Below, in pieces: positions 17,565 through 24,773 of a stretch of 44,977 bases of DNA. The translations under genes and the position numbers were made by a program. Every line of letters begins with the position of its first letter. Position 1 is the first letter of the stretch. Under the pieces are notes generated by a model. The model saw only the letters and a program-made list of their open reading frames with translations. It ran no database searches and had not been told where the DNA came from. The stretch is from an uncultured Erwinia sp. GTDB taxonomy: Bacteria > Pseudomonadota > Gammaproteobacteria > Enterobacterales > Enterobacteriaceae. The stretch lies in NCBI GenBank assembly GCA_946221915.1, contig CAMIKG010000041.1, forward strand, positions 1 to 44,977, written 5' to 3'.

Positions 17565-17655
17565 AAGAAAACCTTCCGTTACCACAGTGTTGTTATGTTC
17601 TTTACCGGATAACGTTGCCACGGCGGCGGCAGGATGAAAATTGCACGTTGAATAA

Positions 17656-17684
17656 GGTAGCGTTCTCGAATGGAGAACGCTACC
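17656..17684 (-). terminator. Strong hairpin between SBP-like and aconitase genes
   Basis: GGTAGCGTTCTC (17656-17667) pairs perfectly over 12 bp with GAGAACGCTACC (17673-17684), loop 5 nt. Read on the minus strand it is followed by TTATT, a weak U-tract. It could be a partial terminator or an mRNA-end stabiliser, uncoupling the aconitase and LysR genes from the five genes before them. Confidence 0.6.
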
Positions 17685-17692
17685 AGGCGGGA

Positions 17693-18376
17693 CTACTGCG
17701 CGGCCAGATGCGGGTCGATAATCTGCTGAATCTCGCCGCTGGCAAGCCACTGGGTCAGCAGCACGGCAATCTCAGTGAACAGCGTTTCATTATCGCGCGG
17801 CAGACAAATCGCCTGATTAATCTGGCCGAAGTTATCCGCCAGTACGCGGTATGACGCATCCGCGGCGGCGACACGCGCCAGCGGCTGGCGAATACCCGCC
17901 GCCATATCGCCTTCTCCTCTGAGAAACGCATCAATCGCCGCCTGCGACGAACTGAGGCGGTTCAGCGTGGCGTGGCGTAACTGCCGCGTCAGGTGCAGAT
18001 CGTAGGCCGCCCCTTTGCCAACGTTAATCACCACCCCGGGCTGATCCATCTGCTGCACGCTTTGCCACTGGCTGTGCGCTTTCACCAGCACCGTACCCTG
18101 AATGGTGATATAGGGCTGGGTAAATCGCAGCACCTCCTCACGCTGAGGATCGATTGCCAGAAAGGCGACATCCCAGGCGTTATTCTGCGCATCGTCCACC
18201 ACTTTTCCCGCTGCCGGGTAGGTGACAAACTGCGGCGTGCGCGCCAGGGCAGCGGCAATCTTGTGCGCGATCTCCACGGTGATACCGCCGGGGCTGCCGT
18301 CCGGCAGCGTCTTCGCCAGCACGGCGTTGCCGAGGTTAATGGCGAAACGTAAAGCGGGTTTAGCGCTGGCTGGCAT
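17693..18376 (-). CDS. Solute-binding-fold protein without signal peptide
   Basis: A 227-residue protein of the family-3 extracellular solute-binding fold: ALRFAINLGNAVLAKTLPDG at the start, then VEIAHKIAAAL, WDVAFLAIDPQREEVLRFTQPY and INQAICLPRDNE. The start ATG 18376 has GGAGGAA upstream and lies inside the end of the MFS gene (17-bp overlap), so translation is coupled. No hydrophobic signal sequence is present from this start, and the longer frame to 18424 adds none. It should therefore be cytosolic. It may be an intracellular ligand-binding or enzymatic relative (cyclohexadienyl dehydratase uses this fold) rather than a transporter subunit; no ABC permease is nearby. Confidence 0.78.
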   Translation of the reverse strand: MPASAKPALRFAINLGNAVLAKTLPDGSPGGITVEIAHKIAAALARTPQFVTYPAAGKVVDDAQNNAWDVAFLAIDPQREEVLRFTQPYITIQGTVLVKAHSQWQSVQQMDQPGVVINVGKGAAYDLHLTRQLRHATLNRLSSSQAAIDAFLRGEGDMAAGIRQPLARVAAADASYRVLADNFGQINQAICLPRDNETLFTEIAVLLTQWLASGEIQQIIDPHLAAQ

Positions 18377-19745
18377 GCGGTTCCTCCGGGAAGTTGTCGT
18401 TACCTGGGTTGGGGGCCGTCTCAAAGTTCAGACGCTGGATTTTACCGGCGACAAACAGATAACAGCACAGATTAAGGAAGGCGCAGACGCCAACGAAAAT
18501 CAGCGCGCCGTTAAATGAACCGGTGTCTTTAATGATATACGCGATGATAATCGGCGTGAAAATACCGGAAATATTACCGATCATATTAAACAGCCCGCCG
18601 CTCAGGCCAACCGCTTCTTTTGGTGAGAAATCGGACACCACGCACCAGCCCATGGCGCCGAAGCCTTTGCCGAAGAACGCCAGCGACATAATCGCCACCA
18701 CCACCCACGCCGAATCGACATAGTTACAAATCACCATGCTGACGGCGAGCAGCATACCAATCACAATCGGCGTCTTACGCGCGGCGGAGAGGCTGAAGCC
18801 GCGCGCCAGCATATAATCGGAGAGCACCCCGCCCAGCAGCGCCCCGGCGCAGCCGCACAGCGCGGGTAAGGACGCGACAAAACCGGCTTTCAGAATTGTC
18901 ATGCCGCGATCGTGCACCAGGTACACCGGGAACCAGGTAAGGAAGAAGTAAGAGAGCACGGTAAAGAAGAACTGCCCCATATACACGCCGAGCGCCAGAC
19001 GGCTGGTCAGCAGCTTGCGCGTATATCCTTTGCCGCTGGCATCGCCTTTCTTCGTCGCCTTCATATTGGTCAGGCCGCCGCCGGACTGGATATACTCCAG
19101 CTCGGCATGGTTCACCAGCGGATGCACTTTTGGCGTGTCCGCCAGTACGCGCTTCATCAGCAGCGCAATCAGCATGCCCAGTCCGCCCATAAACCAGAAT
19201 ACTGATTCCCAGCCATAGGTATAAGAGAACCAGCCCATCAGCGGCAGAAACACCACCAGCGCGAAGTACTGCGCCGCCGTGGTAAAGCCAGAGGCTTTGC
19301 CACGTTCGCGCGCCGGGAACCAGGCAGCCAGGAAACGTGAGTTGGCGGGCAGCGTCGGTGCTTCAATCAGGCCCATCATAAAGATAAAGCCGAAGATCAT
19401 GATGCGCGTGACCCAGACACTGTCAAACGAGGTGCTGAAGCCGACGAGGAAGACAAATGCCGACCAGGTAAAGACGCCGGTCACTAATACTTTTTTCGAA
19501 CCAAAACGATCGAGCAACCAGCCGCCCGGATATTGACCGAGCACATACGCCCAGGTAAAGGTGGAGATCAGATAACCAAGTGCGACAATATCCAGCCCGG
19601 CCGCTTTGACCATATCGGTGCCGGCGATGGAAAAGGTGGCGCGATCGCCATGGTTCAGCGCAATACTGAGAAACACCATCAGCAGGATCATATAGCGATA
19701 GTGTGTTGGTTTATTTTTTGGTGCAGTGGAGTTCAGAGTTGTCAT
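18360..19745 (-). CDS. MFS transporter, anion:cation symporter (ACS) type
   Basis: A 461-residue carrier with twelve predicted helices. The N-terminal ALNHGDRATFSIAG resembles the NxxDR region of hexuronate/glucarate (GudP/GarP/ExuT) transporters, with VLGQYPGGWLLDRFGSKKVL between helices 2 and 3 and PALCGCAGALLGGVLSDYML in the second half. The family imports sugar acids and aldarates with protons. It lies in a minus-strand operon between the amidohydrolase (11 bp upstream) and the overlapping solute-binding-fold gene. It is the third importer in the cluster, after the two CitMHS proteins. Confidence 0.9.
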   Translation of the reverse strand: MTTLNSTAPKNKPTHYRYMILLMVFLSIALNHGDRATFSIAGTDMVKAAGLDIVALGYLISTFTWAYVLGQYPGGWLLDRFGSKKVLVTGVFTWSAFVFLVGFSTSFDSVWVTRIMIFGFIFMMGLIEAPTLPANSRFLAAWFPARERGKASGFTTAAQYFALVVFLPLMGWFSYTYGWESVFWFMGGLGMLIALLMKRVLADTPKVHPLVNHAELEYIQSGGGLTNMKATKKGDASGKGYTRKLLTSRLALGVYMGQFFFTVLSYFFLTWFPVYLVHDRGMTILKAGFVASLPALCGCAGALLGGVLSDYMLARGFSLSAARKTPIVIGMLLAVSMVICNYVDSAWVVVAIMSLAFFGKGFGAMGWCVVSDFSPKEAVGLSGGLFNMIGNISGIFTPIIIAYIIKDTGSFNGALIFVGVCAFLNLCCYLFVAGKIQRLNFETAPNPGNDNFPEEPHASQR

Positions 19746-19756
19746 GCTTGACGGCC

Positions 19757-20647
19757 TTATCTGACATACGATTCATTAAATCGGTAAAGTTCAGCCGGGT
19801 TTGCCACAAAAAGTTTGTGGCGACCCTGTTCGTTACTTGCCCATTGGTAAATTCTGGAAAGAATAAATGCATCATCTGGCATCTTCTTATTCGCGCTAAT
19901 TAAATTGGGGTGCGGCCAGTCGCTGCCCCATAACACGCGTTCTGTGGCTTCGTTGAGAAAACTTTTAATGAGCGCCGCCATATCGCTGACGTCATCGTGC
20001 TGCGACTCGTGGTAGAGCGCGGAGAGTTTGACCCAGCAGCGTCCCTTCTCTATCAGCTCCCACGCCAGACGCCATGCCGGGTGGGCCATCGGTTCAGGCT
20101 GCGGCAGACGGAAAAAGTGATCCACCACCAGCTTGCCCGGCAGTTGCCGTAACAGATCGCGCAGCGCCCACAACTGATCGGCAGAGGCATGCAATTGCAC
20201 GTGCCAGCCACGCTCCGCCACACGATGCGCCAGCGGCAACAGCATTTCCGGCGTAGTGGCGCTGCCCGCGCCGAAGTTAAAGCGCACGCCGGTCACCCCC
20301 GCCGCCGCCAGCGTGTCCAGTTCGGCCTCCGTCACCTGGTCCGTCACAACGGCTTCGCCGCGTGCATCGGGGCCGAATTCGCCCAGCGCAGCGAGCAGAC
20401 AGCGGTTATCGGTGCCATAGGACGAGGGCTGCACCAGCACATGGCGGCGGAATCCCAGCCAGTGGCTGAATTGCTGATAATCACTCACCGTCGCATCAGG
20501 CAGATTGCGGGTATCGTCGGGCGCGTAGGGATAACGTCGGTCAAAGATATGGTGATGGCAGTCGCAGCTGTTTTCAGGCAATACCATCCCAGGCAGGGAC
20601 GAAATATGGCTATATTTCACCTCTGCCGCTAATTTCTGGTTATTCAC
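19757..20647 (-). CDS. COG3618 amidohydrolase, LigI/aldarolactone type
   Basis: A 296-residue TIM-barrel amidohydrolase. The metal-site motif DCHHHIFD (~residues 29-36), a middle VQLHA histidine, LVVDHFFRLPQPEP and the late GSDWPHPNL aspartate are all in place. These motifs define the group containing 2-pyrone-4,6-dicarboxylate lactonase (LigI), D-galactarolactone isomerase and sugar-1,5-lactonases. A lactone-opening or lactone-isomerising role fits the cluster. The start is a GTG at 20647 with a weak AAGG upstream; a later ATG at 20587 would still precede the metal motif. Member of the minus-strand operon driven from the operator at 22500. Confidence 0.87.
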   Translation of the reverse strand: MNNQKLAAEVKYSHISSLPGMVLPENSCDCHHHIFDRRYPYAPDDTRNLPDATVSDYQQFSHWLGFRRHVLVQPSSYGTDNRCLLAALGEFGPDARGEAVVTDQVTEAELDTLAAAGVTGVRFNFGAGSATTPEMLLPLAHRVAERGWHVQLHASADQLWALRDLLRQLPGKLVVDHFFRLPQPEPMAHPAWRLAWELIEKGRCWVKLSALYHESQHDDVSDMAALIKSFLNEATERVLWGSDWPHPNLISANKKMPDDAFILSRIYQWASNEQGRHKLFVANPAELYRFNESYVR

Positions 20648-20689
20648 GGCGGCGCCTTAATACGGAGAAAAATAAAACGGTTTACGGCA

Positions 20690-21343
20690 TTACTTCATCA
20701 GACGTTTGAGTTTGGCTACCGCCGCCTGAGGACTGCTCAACACGGGACATGACACTGCCGCGGTCACCTGTTCGTAAGCGATTTCCATTGAGAAATGCGC
20801 CAGCACAATCGCATCAGCCTGTTGATGCTGACGCGCCGCGTCGACCACCAGCTGATTGTGCAACGCCTGATTACCGGCATTTAATGCCTCGCGCGCGCCC
20901 TCAACCACCACGCTGCGTATCTGCGCAGAGGACGCAACCGCGGCGGCCAGTGCGCGAAACTCCGCTTCCATTCCCGCCACCGCCGGTGCGAAGGTCGCCA
21001 GCATGACAATGTTGTTGCCCTGCTCCAGCGCCGCTTCAAACATTGCCTCGTTCGGTTTCAGCACCGGCAGCGCATGGCTCGCCGCACTGGCGTCAATCGC
21101 CTGGCCAAAAGCGGAACAGGTGAACAGCACCGCGGCGGCCTCCATACTCACCGCGTAGTCCACCAGCGCATCAATTCGCTGAAACAGCGCCGGGGTCAGC
21201 GTGGTGACTTTGCCGCGATCCTGGCTCAGCGCATCATCCAGCAGATTGCTGATACTGGCATCGGGCCACTGGCGGGCAAAAGTGTCATTAATGGGGGCGA
21301 CAGCCAGCGGGGTCGCATGGATCAGAACAATTCGTTGGCTCAT
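20690..21343 (-). CDS. Asp/Glu racemase-superfamily enzyme, one catalytic Cys
   Basis: A 217-residue protein of the aspartate/glutamate/hydantoin racemase fold. The first catalytic cysteine is in VLFTCSAFGQAID (~residue 73). At the position where two-base racemases and maleate isomerase have the second cysteine, this protein reads IVLAHFSMEIAYE with none. Arylmalonate decarboxylase also works with one cysteine, so a decarboxylase or a one-base isomerase is possible. ATG 21343 follows GGAGAGC; upstream ATGs are not supported. It lies between the dehydrogenase (53 bp upstream) and the amidohydrolase. Confidence 0.8.
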   Translation of the reverse strand: MSQRIVLIHATPLAVAPINDTFARQWPDASISNLLDDALSQDRGKVTTLTPALFQRIDALVDYAVSMEAAAVLFTCSAFGQAIDASAASHALPVLKPNEAMFEAALEQGNNIVMLATFAPAVAGMEAEFRALAAAVASSAQIRSVVVEGAREALNAGNQALHNQLVVDAARQHQQADAIVLAHFSMEIAYEQVTAAVSCPVLSSPQAAVAKLKRLMK

Positions 21344-21396
21344 GCTGCTCTCCATAAAAGAGGCTGCCACCAGAGGCGACAGCCACACGCCGACTA

Positions 21397-22467
21397 TCAG
21401 GCGCGAATGGCCGCAGCCACTTTCTCTGAAAACGCTTTGGTGCCGCAGGTGCCGCCAAGGTCCGGGGTACGGGTTTCCGGGTTCGCCAGCACTTCATCAA
21501 CGGCGCGGTTGATTTCGTCCGCCGCTTTGAGGAATTTCGGCTGGTTATGTTTTTCGGCATACCAGGCCAGCATCATTGCCGCAGAGAGGATCATCGACAC
21601 CGGGTTGGCTTTATCCTGATTCTGGATATCCGGCGCAGAACCGTGTTGCGCCTGCGCGCAGCAGTGGGTGTCGCTGGCCATAATCGAACCCGCCAGACCG
21701 AGGCTGCCGGACAGCTCGCTCGCCAGATCGCTGATGATATCGCCGTAGAAGTTGGTGGCGACCAGCACGTCGAAGCGCTCCGGGTTACGCACCAGGTGCG
21801 CGGTAGAGGCATCCACCAGCAAATCGTCCAGCTGCACTTCCGGGAACTCTTTCGCCACATCGCGCACCGCTTCAAGGAACAGGCCGTCGGTCATATGGAA
21901 GCTGTTGGCTTTGTGAATCGCGGTCACTTTCTTGCGGCGCTGCATCGCCAGTTCAAAGGCTTTACGCGCAATACGCTCGGAGCAGTGACGGGTGATTTTA
22001 CGCGTCGACAGCGCCATATCCGGGGTTGGCATCACTTCGCCCCAGCCGCGGGTCATGTTGCGGTCCGGGTAAAAACCTTCGGTTGCTTCACGCATAATCA
22101 CCAGATCCATTGACTTGCCCTCTTTCATATTGGAGGTCAGGAATGGACGGGTGCGCGCCGGGCGCACGTTGGCATACAGATCGAGACCAATACGGAAGCC
22201 AGCGGAGACGTTACGACCGCCCTTTTCCGGCGCCGGATAGTCCGCATGTGACTGGGTGCCAAGGATAATGCCGTCGTAGGTTTTGGCTTTGTCTAAGGAC
22301 TCCTGTCGCAGCGTGGTGCCGTGTTTTTCCAGGCTTTTAAAACCGACATCTTCATAGTCGAATTCAAAATCGAGGCCAAAGGCTTTGTCTAGTGCGTTCA
22401 GTACGGTGACCGCAGCGGAGGTGATTTCAGGGCCGATACCGTCACAAGGCAGAACCAAAATACGCAT
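21397..22467 (-). CDS. Isopropylmalate/tartrate-dehydrogenase-family enzyme
   Basis: A 356-residue beta-decarboxylating dehydrogenase (isocitrate/isopropylmalate DH family). Landmarks are LPCDGIGPEIT, NVRPARTR, MREATEGFYPD, the metal/substrate loop VATNFYGDIISDLASELSGSLG and the cofactor loop QHGSAPDIQNQDKANP. ATG 22467 is correct because GGAG lies 5 bases upstream; the GTG at 22473 overlaps it. The family oxidises 2-hydroxy acids carrying a beta-carboxylate (isocitrate, tartrate, malate, isopropylmalate). It is the first gene of the minus-strand operon and diverges from the OtnK-like kinase. Operator copy 4 is directly upstream. Confidence 0.88.
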   Translation of the reverse strand: MRILVLPCDGIGPEITSAAVTVLNALDKAFGLDFEFDYEDVGFKSLEKHGTTLRQESLDKAKTYDGIILGTQSHADYPAPEKGGRNVSAGFRIGLDLYANVRPARTRPFLTSNMKEGKSMDLVIMREATEGFYPDRNMTRGWGEVMPTPDMALSTRKITRHCSERIARKAFELAMQRRKKVTAIHKANSFHMTDGLFLEAVRDVAKEFPEVQLDDLLVDASTAHLVRNPERFDVLVATNFYGDIISDLASELSGSLGLAGSIMASDTHCCAQAQHGSAPDIQNQDKANPVSMILSAAMMLAWYAEKHNQPKFLKAADEINRAVDEVLANPETRTPDLGGTCGTKAFSEKVAAAIRA

Positions 22468-22499
22468 ATTCACTCCAGATGTGTGTGCTTCATTGTTGA

Positions 22500-22525
22500 T
22501 TGCATTTTTATACCAATAAATGCAC
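22500..22525 (-). promoter_or_regulatory. Cluster operator copy 4 (dehydrogenase promoter)
   Basis: On the plus strand: TTGCATTTT, 8-bp spacer, TAAATGCAC. 16 of 18 half-site positions match the shared palindrome. It lies 32 bp upstream of the dehydrogenase start. Confidence 0.7.
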
Positions 22526-22534
22526 TAAAAGCAA

Positions 22535-22550
22535 GGTGAGCCAGATCACA
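22535..22550 (+). promoter_or_regulatory. CRP-like site, dehydrogenase side
   Basis: GGTGA-N6-TCACA followed by TTTT, with an A-rich left flank: close to the CRP consensus and 67 bp upstream of the dehydrogenase start, a usual activating distance. Confidence 0.6.
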
Positions 22551-22699
22551 TTTTCAATACAAAAAAATCACATTGTGCACTTCCGCTTTGATCTCAGTGC
22601 GTTACCACACCACGGCAGATTAACTCTTTGATATCGCGAAAAACAGTGATGCATCAGGCATAAGTAGCAGAAAAGCTGTCGTTTCACGAGGGCATATTT

Positions 22700-22715
22700 T
22701 GTGATCTGCAACACA
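22700..22715 (+). promoter_or_regulatory. CRP-like site, kinase side
   Basis: TGTGA-N6-ACACA within T-rich flanks, one mismatch from the TGTGA-N6-TCACA core. It lies 81 bp before the kinase start. Confidence 0.55.
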
Positions 22716-22733
22716 TTTTTAACCTGATGTTAA

Positions 22734-22759
22734 TTGCACTTATTAAAACATAAAAGCAA
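22734..22759 (+). promoter_or_regulatory. Cluster operator copy 5 (kinase promoter)
   Basis: TTGCACTTA, 8-bp spacer, TAAAAGCAA: 17 of 18 half-site positions. It is located 36 bp before the kinase ATG. Confidence 0.72.
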
Positions 22760-22795
22760 TATAAGCTCACTTCGTTACGTTTCTGAGGAAATGAC

Positions 22796-24052
22796 ATGGT
22801 CAAGTTAGGCGTCATCGCTGATGACTTCACGGGCGCTACCGATATCGCCAGTTTTATGGTTAATGCTGGCTGGAAGGTGGTGCTGTTTAATGGCGTGCCT
22901 GACGCTCACGCCGCCCCCGCCGACACCGATGCCATTGTCATCGCACTGAAAAGTCGCTCGATTGCGGCAACAGAAGCCGTGGCCCAGTCGCTGGCTGCGT
23001 CTGCATGGCTGCAGTCTCAGGGTTGCCAGCGCCAGCTGTTTAAATACTGCTCCACCTTTGACTCCACCCGCCAGGGCAATATTGGCCCGGTGACCGATGC
23101 GCTAATGAAAGCGCTCGGCGCATCGATGACGCTGCTGTGTCCGGCGGTGCCCGACAATGGCCGCACCATTGTGTATGGTCATCTGTTTGTAAAAGGTCAG
23201 CTGCTGAACGAGAGCGGTATGCAGCATCACCCGGTTACGCCGATGACCGACTCTTCGCTGAAGCGGCTGATGGAGCAGCAATCGACCGGGCTGTGCGGCC
23301 TGATCACGCTGGATAAAGTGAAAGATCCGCAGGAGACGCTGGCGCATCAGCTGACAACGCTGGCGGAGCAAAAGGTGAAATATGTCATCTGCGATGTGCT
23401 GGATAACCAGGATCTGCTGCGCGTCGCCAGCGCTACCCGCCATTTCCCGCTGGTTACCGGTGGAGCCGGTCTCGGCTATGCCATTGCGGCGCTGGATCGC
23501 CAGGATGCGCCGCATCACGCCCGCCCTTTCCCTATCAGTAAAGCGGGCAAAGGCGTGGTGCTGTCCGGCAGCTGCTCCTCAATGACCAACCAGCAGGTGA
23601 ATTTCTACCACCAGCGCGCCGCCTCGCTGGCGCTGGATGTGGAGAAGATTATCTCTGACGGTAACTATCTGCAGACCGTGACGCAATGGGTGATCGCCCA
23701 TGGCGATGGCGCACTGGCGCCGATGGTGTACGCCACCCAGCCACCGCAAATCATCGGGATTATCCAGAAGAATTACGGCGCGGAATTTGTCAGTGAAAAG
23801 ATCGAAAGCTTCTTCGCTGCACTGGCCAGCGCCCTGAGCCGCAATGGCTTTAACAAATTTATTGTCGCAGGCGGGGAAACCTCCGGCGCCGTCACCCAGG
23901 GGCTGAAGATCAGCGGCATGGTGATTGGCGATGCCGTGGCGCCAGGCGTGCCGTGGACCCAGGTGCTGGATCAGCAGCAGTGGGTGATTCTGAAATCCGG
24001 CAACTTCGGCAACAGCGACTTCTTTTTAAAAGCACAGGAGAATTTCCAGTGA
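22796..24052 (+). CDS. Four-carbon acid sugar kinase, OtnK-like
   Basis: A 418-residue DUF1537-family kinase. The N-terminal acid-binding domain opens with IADDFTGATDIASFM and includes YCSTFDSTRQGNIGPV and YGHLFVKGQLLNESGM. The C-terminal nucleotide-binding domain carries VLSGSCSSMTNQQ and VAGGETSGAVTQGL. Characterised members phosphorylate 3-oxo-tetronate, D-threonate or 3-oxo-isoapionate at the terminal hydroxyl. The signature YGHLFV and the OtnC-like partner point to the 3-oxo-tetronate kinase subgroup. GAGGAA lies 6 bases before the ATG. Its stop overlaps the start of the next gene. Confidence 0.9.
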   Translation: MVKLGVIADDFTGATDIASFMVNAGWKVVLFNGVPDAHAAPADTDAIVIALKSRSIAATEAVAQSLAASAWLQSQGCQRQLFKYCSTFDSTRQGNIGPVTDALMKALGASMTLLCPAVPDNGRTIVYGHLFVKGQLLNESGMQHHPVTPMTDSSLKRLMEQQSTGLCGLITLDKVKDPQETLAHQLTTLAEQKVKYVICDVLDNQDLLRVASATRHFPLVTGGAGLGYAIAALDRQDAPHHARPFPISKAGKGVVLSGSCSSMTNQQVNFYHQRAASLALDVEKIISDGNYLQTVTQWVIAHGDGALAPMVYATQPPQIIGIIQKNYGAEFVSEKIESFFAALASALSRNGFNKFIVAGGETSGAVTQGLKISGMVIGDAVAPGVPWTQVLDQQQWVILKSGNFGNSDFFLKAQENFQ

Positions 24053-24687
24053 GCGAAACACAACATCGTCAGGATCTGGTGCGCTACGCCCGCTCGATGT
24101 ACCAGCGCGGCTACAGCAGCGGCGGCGCAGGCAATATCAGCCTGAAACTGCCGGACGGTCATATCCTTGCGACGCCGACCAACTCCAGCTTTGGCGATCT
24201 GGATGCTGATGAATTAAGTAAAGTCACCATGAGCGGCGAACTGATTTCCGGCCACAAGCCGTCGAAAGAGGTGCTGATGCATCTGGCGATGTACCGCCAG
24301 CGTCCGGCCTGCGGCGGCATTGTGCATCTGCATTCGCCGTGGCTGACCGCCCTGTCCTGCCTGGCGGATCTGGATTATGACAACGCCCTGCCGCCGATCA
24401 CTCCCTACTATGTGATGCGTATCGGCAAGCTGCCAGTGGTGCCGTATATTCGCCCGGGTTCACCGGATATTGCCGTGCAGGTGGAAAAGCTGGCGGCAGA
24501 GCATAATTCCATTCTGCTGGCCAATCATGGTCCGATTATTTCCGGCAAGAATATTCGTGAGGCGGTATTTAACGCCGAAGAACTGGAAGAGACCGCCAAA
24601 CTCTACTTTATGCTGAAACCTTACGGGATGAAGACACTGACGGCGGAAAATGTCGCCGAATTAAACACGCTGTTTAATATGAAATAA
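24049..24687 (+). CDS. Class II aldolase-fold decarboxylase, OtnC-like
   Basis: A 212-residue AraD/fuculose-aldolase-fold protein. Zinc ligands are HLH in GGIVHLHSPWLTALSC (~residues 86-88) and the histidine of LLANHGPIISGKN (~160). The N-terminal GGAGNISLKLPDGHILATPT forms the phosphate-binding region. In the L-threonate and D-erythronate pathways OtnC decarboxylates 3-oxo-tetronate 4-phosphate to dihydroxyacetone phosphate, and the kinase just upstream supplies that substrate. The start is GTG at 24049 in a GTGA overlap with the kinase stop, with AGGAG 8 bases upstream; an open frame further upstream is an artefact inside the kinase gene. No OtnI-type isomerase is present. Confidence 0.88.
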   Translation: MSETQHRQDLVRYARSMYQRGYSSGGAGNISLKLPDGHILATPTNSSFGDLDADELSKVTMSGELISGHKPSKEVLMHLAMYRQRPACGGIVHLHSPWLTALSCLADLDYDNALPPITPYYVMRIGKLPVVPYIRPGSPDIAVQVEKLAAEHNSILLANHGPIISGKNIREAVFNAEELEETAKLYFMLKPYGMKTLTAENVAELNTLFNMK

Positions 24688-24703
24688 AAATAACAACACA
24701 ATA

Positions 24704-24729
24704 ACTGCGCCGGTGTTTACCTGCGCAGT
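24704..24729 (+). terminator. Intercistronic hairpin after otnC-like gene
   Basis: ACTGCGC and GCGCAGT pair perfectly (7 bp, 12-nt loop) and are followed by ACTTCTTTAT. A weak terminator or processing site between the decarboxylase and the carrier gene. Confidence 0.4.
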
Positions 24730-24773
24730 ACTTCTTTATATCCGTTATACCCTGACAACAAAAAGGAACGTTC

